From: an uncultured Eubacteriales bacterium
GTDB lineage: Bacteria > Bacillota > Clostridia > Oscillospirales > Acutalibacteraceae
DNA length: 36,729 nucleotides
Direction of reading: 5' to 3'
NCBI GenBank assembly: GCA_900315815.1
Contig: ONAS01000046.1
Span: 1 to 36,729 of the forward strand
Positions 16,725 to 25,473 of the stretch are shown here, in pieces; the stretch's first letter is position 1, and every line of letters starts with the position of its first letter. A program made the translations under genes and the position numbers. The notes below the pieces were generated by a model, which worked only from the letters and a program-made list of their open reading frames with translations, was not told where the DNA came from and did not search any database.

Positions 16725-17432
16725 TTAATTGATTCGTTCGCTGAGCTTTCTCAGCGTATTTTCATAGCCCTTCTTCTCATATGCAAGGGGCTTATCATCC
16801 GGTGATTTCTTGAGGATCAGACCGGCGATATAACACAGGAAATGCGGGTTCTTTTCAAGCACGGGGCCGGTGATATGGGTACCGTAAAAATGCTTGTCAA
16901 GGACGCCCTCCGTCATTTCACCGTCCTTGTTGCCGATGCCGAAGGTCACGGTATCCATCGGCGCTTTGACGCCGTCGACCATGCTTGATTTGTTGATAAA
17001 GCCGACCAGCGGCTGATCGAGAAAATCGGTCTTTGCAATGATATCGGCAGTATAGCGCCTGCCGCGTTCTTCCGTAACGGTGAAGTCGTACAGGCCCAGG
17101 CCGTCATACGATTTTCCGCTGCCGTCCGTGATCATTTTGCCGAGCATTTCAAAGGAATTGCCCGTCATCAGCAGGGGCTTGCCGGAGGCGATATACGCTT
17201 TGAGCTGATCCCTGTATTTCAGAAAATCAGCAAGCACGACCTTTTGATTCTTCTCCGTACCGGAGCCGACAAAGATAAAGTCATATTCGTCGAGTATCGC
17301 ATCTTCGCTGAGGCTGACGCGGTCGATCCCCGCTTCTTCCCCGTTCTTTTCCAGCATCCGCTTCAGACAGAGGATATTGGCGTAATCGCCGTAGAGGTTC
17401 ATGATATCGTGATACAAATGCAGCAACTTCAT
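16725..17432 (-). CDS. GatD-like class I glutamine amidotransferase fold protein, catalytic residues apparently lost
   Basis: GatD is the glutaminase partner of MurT in lipid II isoglutaminyl synthase, which amidates D-Glu of the stem peptide. The fold is recognisable: HLYHDIMNLYGDYANI near the N-terminus, FIFVGSGTEKNQ, and GTHITGPVLEKNPHF near the C-terminus. By eye, the nucleophile elbow reads LLMTGNSFEMLG where CGG is expected, putting Gly91 in place of the Cys. The usual HGP histidine is Thr188 (HITGP), and GFxNH reads GFINK. It therefore probably does not hydrolyse glutamine in the normal way. It starts 1 base after murT. 235 residues is normal. Confidence 0.8.
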   Translation of the reverse strand: MKLLHLYHDIMNLYGDYANILCLKRMLEKNGEEAGIDRVSLSEDAILDEYDFIFVGSGTEKNQKVVLADFLKYRDQLKAYIASGKPLLMTGNSFEMLGKMITDGSGKSYDGLGLYDFTVTEERGRRYTADIIAKTDFLDQPLVGFINKSSMVDGVKAPMDTVTFGIGNKDGEMTEGVLDKHFYGTHITGPVLEKNPHFLCYIAGLILKKSPDDKPLAYEKKGYENTLRKLSERIN

Positions 17433-17433
17433 G

Positions 17434-18759
17434 TTAAACCTCCTCTACCTTGGACAGAAATTTTTCTTTATCGGAGAAGCAGGTGATCGCGTAGATGTAC
17501 TCCTTGCGATCGGAATCCAGATGCTCCGACGCTTTGGCGATATCCTCGAACAGCCTGATCTTCTCCTGCGGGATATCGGTATAGCTGAACCGCGCGGCAA
17601 GATCGTTGACATATGCGCCCGCCAGAACGATCTCATGGATATTGGGATTGTTGAGCATTTCAAAATCGATATCCCACAGCCACGACACATCGCTGGTGAA
17701 ATATTTGCGGCTGACCGCGTCGACGATGATCAGAACGTCGGTACCGCTGTCGCAAGCGCACGCGACACGCAGAGAATGGTCATAGGAAATGCTGTTCTCA
17801 TGCTTGGAGGTCAGCAGCGTACCGGTTCGTTTTCCGAGCCTGAAGTTGATGACACGGCCGTTTTTCAGGACATAATCGTTCATATCGTCGGCGATCGCTT
17901 TTGAGTCGATCCCGACCAGACGCGCCACGGTATACGCGGCAAGAATGTTGTAGATGTTGTATAGCGATTTGAGTGCGAGCGAGATGCGGTATTTGCCGTC
18001 CAGCTCCAGCCACCCCTCCTTGAGGTCGACCGCCGTAACGGTATAGTCGGTATCATTGCGCTTGTAGCCGCAGGCGGTACAGGCATAATGACCGATATGG
18101 TTATAATGATGTGTCGTATAGGTCATCGGAGCCTTGCAGATCGGACAGTAGGCGCCGTCGTTGTACACGCTGTGAAGCTCTTTTTCATCCGAGGAAAGCT
18201 CGTCCGCGCCGAACCAGACCACATTTTTTCTGCCGTGACCGAAAACGGATACCAGCGGGTCATCCGCATTGAGGATCAGGCGGGTGCCGTCATGGATGCT
18301 GTCGGCGATCGCGTCAAAAACGAACTCGGGATGACCGTTGCGGGTAAGCTGGTCACGGTAAAGGTTGGTGATGACATAATCGGTCGCGTCGATATAGCTG
18401 AACGTCTTTTTGGCGTAACGCTCGTCGCTTTCGATCAGCAGGATATCCGCCTTGACCTTACCGGACAAGGTCGCGTTGGACAGGACCATCGTGGTGACGC
18501 CCTCGATCTGATTCGATCCCTCGCGGTTCCACGCGACGGTCTTGCCGTTCTTGGTGAGGATATGCGCGATCATTTCCACGGTAGAGGTTTTGCCGTTGCT
18601 GCCGGTAATCGCGATGATATGCTCCGGAAGCTGCACGCGCTTGAGGATATCCGGGCAGAGCTTCAAGGCGATCTGACCCGGCATGCTGCTTCCCTTGCCG
18701 ATCAGCTTTCCGACAAAGCGCAGGATCTTGCAGATAAGTATCGTAAAAAACTTCTTCAT
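17434..18759 (-). CDS. MurT-like Mur ligase with zinc ribbon
   Basis: MurT activates the D-Glu carboxylate of lipid II with ATP for amidation. An N-terminal membrane-associated helix is followed by the P-loop ITGSNGKTST (about 51-60), the Mur ligase middle domain with TNLYRDQ and NADDPL, and an inserted zinc ribbon (CPIC 205-208, CTAC 227-230). A SLYNIYN segment and the MurT C-terminal domain with SDVSWLWDIDFE follow. The KNPxG loop of typical MurT reads SKHENSIS here, and the ND-ADG stretch reads VDAVSRKYF. The frame opens at 18807, but the -10 box lies at 18799-18804, so the ATG at 18759 is used (441 residues). Confidence 0.85.
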   Translation of the reverse strand: MKKFFTILICKILRFVGKLIGKGSSMPGQIALKLCPDILKRVQLPEHIIAITGSNGKTSTVEMIAHILTKNGKTVAWNREGSNQIEGVTTMVLSNATLSGKVKADILLIESDERYAKKTFSYIDATDYVITNLYRDQLTRNGHPEFVFDAIADSIHDGTRLILNADDPLVSVFGHGRKNVVWFGADELSSDEKELHSVYNDGAYCPICKAPMTYTTHHYNHIGHYACTACGYKRNDTDYTVTAVDLKEGWLELDGKYRISLALKSLYNIYNILAAYTVARLVGIDSKAIADDMNDYVLKNGRVINFRLGKRTGTLLTSKHENSISYDHSLRVACACDSGTDVLIIVDAVSRKYFTSDVSWLWDIDFEMLNNPNIHEIVLAGAYVNDLAARFSYTDIPQEKIRLFEDIAKASEHLDSDRKEYIYAITCFSDKEKFLSKVEEV

Positions 18760-18798
18760 AACCGATTTTCCTTTTCTTGGTCTGTCAATGATCAATTC

Positions 18799-18827
18799 AT
18801 TATACATGATTCTTTGTCGAAATTCAA
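18799..18827 (-). promoter_or_regulatory. Sigma-A promoter of the murT-like operon
   Basis: On the minus strand TTGAAT (18822-18827) and TATAAT (18799-18804) are 17 bases apart. It rules out the upstream in-frame ATG at 18807 as the murT start. Confidence 0.7.
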
Positions 18828-18907
18828 TACCATTGAGAAAAACGCATATAATTATCAGAAAAATTCTAATAAAAATTCTAATACGGCAGAAAGCACAACC
18901 GAAAAAA

Positions 18908-18916
18908 TGGTATGAT
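18908..18916 (+). promoter_or_regulatory. Extended -10 promoter candidate for alr
   Basis: TGG immediately before TATGAT (18911-18916) forms an extended -10 about 40 bases before the alr start. No clear -35 hexamer lies 17 bases upstream. Confidence 0.4.
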
Positions 18917-18956
18917 AATAAATTGAAAAAATATCGTCATACCGAGGAGAACAGCT

Positions 18957-20117
18957 ATGACTGACACCTATGTAAAAATTGATCTGAAAACCATGGCGCA
19001 GAACGCGCGCAACATCGTCGCGAAGTATCCGGAATACGGCACATTCATCGGCATCGTCAAGGGCGACGCCTACGGTCACGGATACGGGATCGTCAACGCC
19101 CTGTATGAGAACGGGATCCGCTATTTTGCGGTCTCCTCCATGGAAGAAGCGGCGGATTTCCGCAAGGAAAACACCAAAGCCCCTCTGCTGTGTCTGGAAC
19201 CCATCGCGACTGACAGGATCAGCGAGGCGGCTGAGCTGCAGCTGACGCTTGCGATCCCCGATCTCGATTATCTGAACAGCCTTCTGGATACACACTGCCC
19301 CTATCCGTTCAATCTGCATCTCCAGATCGATTCCGGCTTCAACCGTCTGGGCTTCAAGGATAAGAGGGAGATCAGAAAAGCAGCGGATCTGATCGAAAAA
19401 TCCCCGTATTTTCTGGAGGGCGTCTATCAGCACTACGCGACAGCCGGCATTTTTGACCCGCATTTTGACGCGCAGACGAACCGTTTCCGTGAGCTGACCT
19501 CTCTTCTGGATCTTTCCAAGATCCCGCTCATCCATCTCGGCAGCGGCATCGCGCTGATGGCACACCCGAAGGCGGATATCGCCACAGCGACCCGCATGGG
19601 TCTGATGATGTACGGCTACAATATCTCCCCGGATTCCTACGGCGGCGGTCTCAAGGACAGACTGCGCTCCATGCGCGACGATTATTATCACAAGAAATAC
19701 CATCTCAGCGAGGTCATCCGCGATGTTGAGCTGGATCTGACTCCCGCGATGACCTATCAATGCAGGATACTGCAGCTGAAGGACGTCAAAAAGGGCGAGC
19801 ATATCGGCTACGGAGCGGGTTACACCGCCGAAGAGGATATCAGGATCGCCGTTCTCCCGGTCGGCTACAACAACGGCATCGGTCATCAGAACAACGGCAG
19901 GGTCGCCGAGATCAACGGCAGGCTCTTCTCCTTTGTCGGCGAGATGGGCATGAATATGTCCGCTGTGAAGGTCGACGCCGACGTCGCGATGAATGACGAG
20001 GTCACATTGCTCGGCGGAAAAATCACGCTCGGGATGTTTTCACGCTTCTCCGGAATGGGGTTGGCGGAGATCATGCTTGGGATCGGAAAGAACAATCCCA
20101 GATACTATATTGATTAA
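18957..20117 (+). CDS. alr: Alanine racemase (PLP-dependent)
   Basis: Alr makes D-alanine for peptidoglycan. The PLP-lysine motif VKGDAYGHG is at residues 34-42 (Lys35), the strand QIDSGFNRLGF at about 123-133, the phosphate-binding IHLGSG near 192, and the second catalytic Tyr in IGYGAGY near 285. At 386 residues it is slightly long because of an insert of about 20 residues near 224-255 (SPDSYGGGLKDRLRSMRDD region). GAGGAG is 7 bases before the ATG. It is divergent from the murT-like operon, consistent with wall synthesis. A different amino-acid racemase specificity cannot be excluded. Confidence 0.88.
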   Translation: MTDTYVKIDLKTMAQNARNIVAKYPEYGTFIGIVKGDAYGHGYGIVNALYENGIRYFAVSSMEEAADFRKENTKAPLLCLEPIATDRISEAAELQLTLAIPDLDYLNSLLDTHCPYPFNLHLQIDSGFNRLGFKDKREIRKAADLIEKSPYFLEGVYQHYATAGIFDPHFDAQTNRFRELTSLLDLSKIPLIHLGSGIALMAHPKADIATATRMGLMMYGYNISPDSYGGGLKDRLRSMRDDYYHKKYHLSEVIRDVELDLTPAMTYQCRILQLKDVKKGEHIGYGAGYTAEEDIRIAVLPVGYNNGIGHQNNGRVAEINGRLFSFVGEMGMNMSAVKVDADVAMNDEVTLLGGKITLGMFSRFSGMGLAEIMLGIGKNNPRYYID

Positions 20118-20134
20118 CAGGACAACGACTTTTT

Positions 20135-22336
20135 ATGAGCGATAACGAACAGCTTTTTGAACTGACCGGTCAGGTTGAAACAATCATATACAGAAACGAA
20201 GAAAACGGCTATACCGTCATCGAGCTGGCCGGTGAAGAGAGCATGATCACCGCGACCGGTATCATGCCGCTCGTCAGCGTCGGCGAAACGGTCAAGCTCT
20301 ACGGCGTATTCAAAAAGCATCCATCCTACGGCGAGCAGTTCGCGGTATCGGCGTTTGAACGCGCGATGCCGGGGAACATGGACGGTATTCTGAAGTATCT
20401 GTCCAGCGGCGCCGTCAAAGGCGTCGGACCCGCGACCGCGCGCAGACTGGTGCTGGAATTCGGCAGTGATACCCTTGCCGTTCTGGAAAACGAGCCGGAG
20501 CGCGTCGCTAAGCTGAAAGGCATCTCCATGAAAAAGGCGCTGGAGATCAGCGAACAGCTGAAAAGCGTAGTCGGCATCCGCGAGCTGATGATCTATCTGG
20601 CCAATTATTCCGTATCACCGAACGCCGCTGTCAAGATCTGGAAACGTCTGGGCAACAATGCGATCCCGATGATCGAGGAAAACCCCTATATACTCTGTGA
20701 GGAGGGCATGGGCATCTCCTTCGACACCGCGGATCTGATCGCTCTCTCCCATGAACAGCCGAAGGACGCGCGCGTCAGAGTACGCGCGGGACTTTCCCAC
20801 GTATTGAGCCACAACCGGCTCAACGGCCATACCTGTCTGCCGACAGACAGACTGCTCCCCACCGCGGCGAGCCTGTTGGAAACAGAGCTCGAGACCTGCG
20901 AGTCGGCGCTCAGGGAAATGATCGACGACAGCACTCTGGTCGCCGATACCTTTGACGGCAAGGAATACATTTTTCTGCCCTCTCTTTACGACTGTGAAAA
21001 CTACATCGCAGCGCGCATCAGAATGCTGATGCGTTATCCCGCGATGGTGATCGACGGCGTCGAGGAAAAGATCCGGCGCATCGAAAGCTCGGATAACATC
21101 GAATATGCCGCCTTGCAGAGGAAAGCGATCCGGGAGGCGCTGACAAAAGGTCTGCTGATACTGACCGGCGGTCCCGGAACCGGCAAGACCACCACGCTGA
21201 ACGCGATCATCCGACTGCTCAAGGAAAGCGGTCAGAAGGTATCTCTGTGCGCTCCCACCGGACGCGCCGCCCAGCGGATGACGTCGGTCACCGGCGAAGA
21301 GGCAAAGACCATCCACCGTCTGCTGGAGGTCAGCTTTGACATCGATGACAAGCCCGCCTTCAAGCGCAACGAGCGGAACCTGCTCAACTGTGACGCGCTG
21401 ATCATCGACGAGGTCAGCATGGTGGATTCCCGGCTGTTGGAATCCGTCATGCGCGCACTCCCTCTCTCCTGCCGCCTGATCCTTGTCGGCGATTCCAATC
21501 AGCTCCCGTCGGTGGGAGCCGGAAACGTCCTGCACGATCTGATCTCCTCCGGCGTGATCCCCGTCGTCACCCTGACTGAGATCTTCCGCCAGTCGATGCA
21601 GAGTCTGATCGTCATGAACGCGCACCGGATCATCAACGGAGAAATGCCCGATCTGGCACGCCGGGACAACGACTTTTTCTTTATGCGCTCGCCCTCGTTT
21701 GAGGACACTGCCTTCACTGTCGGCGATCTGTGCAGCCGGCGGCTGAAAAACACCTACGGCTACAATATGCTGGACAACATACAGATCCTATCCCCCACCA
21801 AAAAAACAATGCTCGGCACCTTTGAGCTGAACAATCGTCTGCAATCGCTGGTCAATCCGCACCCTGCGCGGACCGTCAAGGTCGGTTATTACACGATCGG
21901 CGAGGGCGACAAGGTCATGCAGAGCAAAAACAACTACAACATCCTCTGGCAAAAGGATGACGGAGAATTCGGAGAAGGCGTCTTCAACGGCGATATCGGC
22001 GTGATGGCCGAGATCAACACCGCCGCAAAGCTCTATAAGGTGCGCTTTGACGATAAGGTCGCGACCTACGACAGTGAAAGCATCTCCGAGCTGGAGCTTG
22101 CCTATGCCTGCACTGTCCATAAAAGTCAGGGCAACGAGTTCGACTGCGTCGTCATGCCGATGTTCCGCGGCGCGCCTCAGCTGATGTACCGCAATCTCCT
22201 GTACACCGCCGTTACCAGGGCGAAAAAAATGCTGATCATCGTCGGTGACGACAACGCCTTGAGATATATGGTCGAAAACAACCGCCGTCAGCTTCGCTAC
22301 AGCGGTCTGAAATCATTTCTGTCGAGGGAACAATGA
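20135..22336 (+). CDS. recD2: RecD2-type ATP-dependent DNA helicase (SF1B)
   Basis: RecD2 helicases unwind DNA 5' to 3' without RecBC and act in repair. The 733-residue protein has an N-terminal OB-like region, helix-hairpin-helix motifs (GVGPATARRL near 95), Walker A GGPGTGKTT at 345-353, CAPTGRAAQRM, DEVSMVD as Walker B, GDSNQLPSVGAG, and late motifs AYACTVHKSQGNEFD and LYTAVTRAKK. It starts 17 bases after alr with only a weak AGGA. Its last codons overlap the comF start (ATGA). Confidence 0.95.
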   Translation: MSDNEQLFELTGQVETIIYRNEENGYTVIELAGEESMITATGIMPLVSVGETVKLYGVFKKHPSYGEQFAVSAFERAMPGNMDGILKYLSSGAVKGVGPATARRLVLEFGSDTLAVLENEPERVAKLKGISMKKALEISEQLKSVVGIRELMIYLANYSVSPNAAVKIWKRLGNNAIPMIEENPYILCEEGMGISFDTADLIALSHEQPKDARVRVRAGLSHVLSHNRLNGHTCLPTDRLLPTAASLLETELETCESALREMIDDSTLVADTFDGKEYIFLPSLYDCENYIAARIRMLMRYPAMVIDGVEEKIRRIESSDNIEYAALQRKAIREALTKGLLILTGGPGTGKTTTLNAIIRLLKESGQKVSLCAPTGRAAQRMTSVTGEEAKTIHRLLEVSFDIDDKPAFKRNERNLLNCDALIIDEVSMVDSRLLESVMRALPLSCRLILVGDSNQLPSVGAGNVLHDLISSGVIPVVTLTEIFRQSMQSLIVMNAHRIINGEMPDLARRDNDFFFMRSPSFEDTAFTVGDLCSRRLKNTYGYNMLDNIQILSPTKKTMLGTFELNNRLQSLVNPHPARTVKVGYYTIGEGDKVMQSKNNYNILWQKDDGEFGEGVFNGDIGVMAEINTAAKLYKVRFDDKVATYDSESISELELAYACTVHKSQGNEFDCVVMPMFRGAPQLMYRNLLYTAVTRAKKMLIIVGDDNALRYMVENNRRQLRYSGLKSFLSREQ

Positions 22337-23004
22337 GCTTTTTCTATCAACTTGTCTGCGTCTTATTTCCCGAACACTGCCCCTACTGCGGCTGTATCAT
22401 CGATCCCGAACAGATCGCCTGCGAAAAGTGCCGTCAAAAGCTGGATAAACGGCAGAAGCCGATCATCCGCGGCGCATCCGGCTTTCGCTGTGTTTCATCA
22501 TTCGTCTATGACGGAAGTGTGCGCCGGATGATACTGCGCATCAAATACCATGAAAGAGTGCAGTATCTGCCGCAGGTCGCGCAGATCCTGGCAAAGGATA
22601 TCCGTACGACTTATCCGGACTGTCGATTCGATTGCCTGACAAGCGTGCCGATGCACAAAAAGGATCTGTTCAAGCGCGGATTCAATCAGGCGGAGCTGTT
22701 GGCTAAGGAGCTGTCAAAGCTGCTCGATATCCCTTACGAGGAAACACTCGTCAAGGTAAAGCGCACAAAGAAACAGCACACGCTGAATTACGCCAAACGA
22801 AAAAACAACCTCAACGGCGCGTTCAATATCATCGACAAAGAACGGATCACGGGCAAAAACATCCTGATCATCGACGACATCATCACGAGCGGGATCACAC
22901 TGGGGACCTGCTGTAAGGTATTGAACAGAGCTAAGCCCCGATTATTATGCTGTGCGACGATCGCAAACGCAAACGCCCGATTACCCCGTTCAGCCATAAT
23001 ATAA
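22333..23004 (+). CDS. ComF family protein (phosphoribosyltransferase fold)
   Basis: ComF proteins help take up single-stranded DNA in competence; the fold is that of a type I phosphoribosyltransferase. An N-terminal zinc cluster (CPYCGC and CEKC), the RGFNQAELLAKEL motif and the PRPP loop ILIIDDIITSGIT are clear. At 223 residues it has the usual length. It is translationally coupled to recD2, so repair and DNA-uptake functions are co-transcribed here. Confidence 0.92.
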   Translation: MSFFYQLVCVLFPEHCPYCGCIIDPEQIACEKCRQKLDKRQKPIIRGASGFRCVSSFVYDGSVRRMILRIKYHERVQYLPQVAQILAKDIRTTYPDCRFDCLTSVPMHKKDLFKRGFNQAELLAKELSKLLDIPYEETLVKVKRTKKQHTLNYAKRKNNLNGAFNIIDKERITGKNILIIDDIITSGITLGTCCKVLNRAKPRLLCCATIANANARLPRSAII

Positions 23005-23007
23005 CAC

Positions 23008-23036
23008 TTGAAAAGTACACACATCAAAGATATAAT
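23008..23036 (+). promoter_or_regulatory. Sigma-A promoter of the mreB homologue
   Basis: TTGAAA (23008-23013) and TATAAT (23031-23036) are 17 bases apart and begin 3 bases after the comF stop codon. Confidence 0.8.
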
Positions 23037-23073
23037 ACAAAACAGAAACCAAAATCATACAAGGAGAACGGAT

Positions 23074-24087
23074 ATGGATATAGCGCTGGACTTGGGCACC
23101 GCGAATTCACGTGTGAGAATCAGCCCTGATGAAAACGCGATCGATGAACCGTCGGTGATCGCATTCAACACCGAGGATAATGAAATATTGGCATACGGCA
23201 GGGACGCCTACCAGATGCTCGGCAGGACCTCCTCCAAAATCAGCGTTGTCTTCCCGCTGGAGGGCGGCGTGATCGCAGAGTCGGGTCTGGTCGAGGAGCT
23301 GGTCAACATCTTCCTGTGCGAGGTCTGCAACAGCAAGGTCATCATGCCGCGTGTTGTCGCCTGTATTCCCGGAGAGATCACCGAGGTGGAAAAGCGCGCT
23401 GTGGTCGGCGCGATCTCCAGCTTCGGCGTTCGGCGCGTCCTGCTGATCGAAGCGGCAAAGGCAGCGGCTTTCGGAACAGGACTGGATATCATGAGCGCGC
23501 ACGGCGTCATGGTCGCCGACCTCGGCGCAGGTACCGTAGACATCGCCGTCATGAGCCTCGGCGGCATTTCCGTCGCCAAAACCATCAAACAGGCAGGCAA
23601 CGCTATGGACGACGAGATCATCAAGTACATCCGCAAGCAGCATAATCTCATCATCGGCAAAGCGATGGCGAAGTCCTGCAAGGAAGCGATCGCCTGCGTT
23701 ATACAGTTCCCCGAGGAACGTACCTTCCGCGTCAAGGGACGCGACGCTGTCCGCGGACTGCCGAGAGCAATGCAGGTCACCTCTACCGAGATCATGAAGG
23801 CGATCAAGGATGTCGGCATCAACATCATCAACACCATCGTCGACGTACTGGAGGATACCCCTCCCGAGCTTCTGGGCGATATCCACAGCGACGGCATCAC
23901 CCTGACCGGCGGACTGAGTCAGCTCTACGGTCTGCGCGAGCTGTTGGAACAGCAGACCGGCATCAAGGTGCGCGTCGCAAAGGAACCGAGCGACAGCGTC
24001 GTCAAGGGATGCTTCAGAGCGACTAAGTACATAGAAGAAGCCGAAGCGCAGAAATCGACCCTCAACCCCCTGATGACGGTATATTGA
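23074..24087 (+). CDS. MreB/Mbl family rod shape-determining protein
   Basis: MreB-type actins polymerise under the membrane and guide lateral wall synthesis. The nucleotide-binding motifs are seen: phosphate 1 DLGTANSRV at the N-terminus, phosphate 2 ADLGAGTVDIAV near 150, and the adenosine motif TLTGGLSQLYGL near 290. LGRTSSKISVVFPLEGGVIAE (in parts) aligns with the MreB segment before the first helix. The ATG at 23074 follows AAGGAG and gives 337 residues, a family length. Phosphate 2 has GAGT where GGGT is usual. mreC/mreD are not adjacent, so this may be a second paralogue. Confidence 0.88.
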   Translation: MDIALDLGTANSRVRISPDENAIDEPSVIAFNTEDNEILAYGRDAYQMLGRTSSKISVVFPLEGGVIAESGLVEELVNIFLCEVCNSKVIMPRVVACIPGEITEVEKRAVVGAISSFGVRRVLLIEAAKAAAFGTGLDIMSAHGVMVADLGAGTVDIAVMSLGGISVAKTIKQAGNAMDDEIIKYIRKQHNLIIGKAMAKSCKEAIACVIQFPEERTFRVKGRDAVRGLPRAMQVTSTEIMKAIKDVGINIINTIVDVLEDTPPELLGDIHSDGITLTGGLSQLYGLRELLEQQTGIKVRVAKEPSDSVVKGCFRATKYIEEAEAQKSTLNPLMTVY

Positions 24088-24098
24088 TATCACATAAC

Positions 24099-24130
24099 AA
24101 CGCCCGCTGTATGGTTCAGCGGGCGTTTTC
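24099..24130 (+). terminator. Intrinsic terminator of the mreB homologue
   Basis: AACGCCCGCTG (24099-24109) pairs perfectly with CAGCGGGCGTT (24117-24127), followed by a short T-run. The same stem can serve the converging SDR gene. Confidence 0.8.
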
Positions 24131-24889
24131 CTATCGTTCATTCTTTTTCCTTTGGAAGTGATAGGCGAGCTTCAGCAAAAACTTTTCGGATATAAAGTGC
24201 TTGAAGAACAGCCCGACCTTGATGGATGCTGACGGGACGATGAGCAGCTTTCCTTTCAGCGCTCCGTCGACAGCGATCCGCGCACAGTCCTTGGATGAGA
24301 TCCCTTTCATGGCAAACCGCACCTTGGCGACGTCGTTGAATTCCGTATCCACCGGTCCGGGACACAGCGCAGACACACGGACATGACTGCCCTTCCTGCG
24401 CAGCTCCTCATAGATCGCCTCTGTCAATCTCAGGACATAGTTCTTGCCGGCGTAATATGTGGAGAGGAGCGGTCCGGGCATAAAGCCGGCGGACGACGCC
24501 ACATTCAGGATCACCCCGCTGTCACGCGCGATAAAGTCACGCAGAAACAGCTTCGTCAGGATATGCAGAGCGCGGATATTGACGTCGATCATGTTCAGCT
24601 CGGTATCGAGGTCAGCCGCCGCAAATTCTCCGGCAAGCCCGAATCCCGCGTTATTGATCAGCATGTCCACACCGTCGTCCTTGGTCATCTCGAACAGCTC
24701 ACGACAGCAGTCTGCACAGCCGACGTCGGTCGTGATGATCCTGACGCTCACGCTGTTCAATTCATCCTTCAATTCCTTCAAACGGTTCTCGCGTCTGGCG
24801 ACCAGGATCAGATCCCACCCCTTTGCGGCGAGATACCGCGCCATATCGCGTCCGATCCCCGACGATGCGCCGGTTATCAATGCTTTCAT
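24131..24889 (-). CDS. Short-chain dehydrogenase/reductase
   Basis: This 252-residue classical SDR uses NAD(P)H. The cofactor loop TGASSGIG is at residues 6-13, NNAGFG near 83, the catalytic Ser in NVASSAG, and the YxxxK motif as YYAGK near 153. An extended C-terminus with basic residues may touch the membrane. The ATG at 24889 has GAGGTG 4 bases upstream and follows the previous stop by one base; in-frame codons up to 25033 lie inside the upstream gene. Substrate unknown. Confidence 0.92.
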   Translation of the reverse strand: MKALITGASSGIGRDMARYLAAKGWDLILVARRENRLKELKDELNSVSVRIITTDVGCADCCRELFEMTKDDGVDMLINNAGFGLAGEFAAADLDTELNMIDVNIRALHILTKLFLRDFIARDSGVILNVASSAGFMPGPLLSTYYAGKNYVLRLTEAIYEELRRKGSHVRVSALCPGPVDTEFNDVAKVRFAMKGISSKDCARIAVDGALKGKLLIVPSASIKVGLFFKHFISEKFLLKLAYHFQRKKNER

Positions 24890-24890
24890 G

Positions 24891-25463
24891 TCACACCTCA
24901 AACAGCTTATCGATGTCCGCCTTCGCGCGATCCAGAATCGCTTCCACATCCGCGCCGACGATATCCAGCCCCTCGGCTTTGATGTATTCAAAATCGGAGA
25001 TGCCGAAAAATGACTCACACAGCGTCCGCACATATCCGAATCCGTATTCGTCCGAGAAAACGGCGCCTCCCGCGGTGGTTACAAAGTACAGCTTTCTCGC
25101 CCTGCACAGCGGAGAAGGGATCCCCTCATCGGAATAATCAAAGGTCAGGCCGATGTTGCACAGGGATTCCAGATACGCTTTCAGCACAGCGGGGATCGAC
25201 AGATCCCAGTAAGGCGCAGCGATGACCACGACGTCAGCTTTTTTGAACTGCTTCGCGTTATCAAAGATCGGATGATCAAAATCTCCCTGCGCCGTCCGTT
25301 CCATCCGCAGAGCCAGCGTATCGCCGTACAGCGGCTGCGCATTTTTACGGTCCAGCTTCACTTCCTCGATCTCGCCGCTGAGCTTTGACAGCAGATGATC
25401 GGCAAGGCGCTTCGTGCGTGATCCTTCCCGCACACAGGCGTTGATAAACAGAATATGATCCAT
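24891..25463 (-). CDS. Flavodoxin-fold NAD(P)H oxidoreductase (azoreductase-like)
   Basis: The 190-residue protein has the flavodoxin-2 fold. The first strand and phosphate loop read ILFINACVREGSRT, AAPYWDLSIPAVLKAYL is the FMN-contacting loop seen in AzoR-like enzymes, and TTAGG follows a later strand. Such FMN-dependent NADH enzymes reduce quinones or azo compounds. It lies 10 bases after another flavodoxin-fold gene and runs directly into the SDR gene, forming a three-gene redox operon. Confidence 0.88.
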   Translation of the reverse strand: MDHILFINACVREGSRTKRLADHLLSKLSGEIEEVKLDRKNAQPLYGDTLALRMERTAQGDFDHPIFDNAKQFKKADVVVIAAPYWDLSIPAVLKAYLESLCNIGLTFDYSDEGIPSPLCRARKLYFVTTAGGAVFSDEYGFGYVRTLCESFFGISDFEYIKAEGLDIVGADVEAILDRAKADIDKLFEV

Positions 25464-25473
25464 CGTATGTTCC

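Noticed and set aside
18760-18807. N-terminal extension of the MurT-like protein to the ATG at 18807
   Set aside because: The -10 box of its promoter lies at 18799-18804, so that ATG is not transcribed.
18860-18881. Tandem AAAATTCTAAT repeats upstream of alr
   Set aside because: Only two copies in an AT-rich promoter spacer; chance is a sufficient explanation.
24890-25033. N-terminal extension of the SDR protein
   Set aside because: It lies within the upstream flavodoxin gene, and the ATG at 24889 has a proper ribosome binding site and the family N-terminus.
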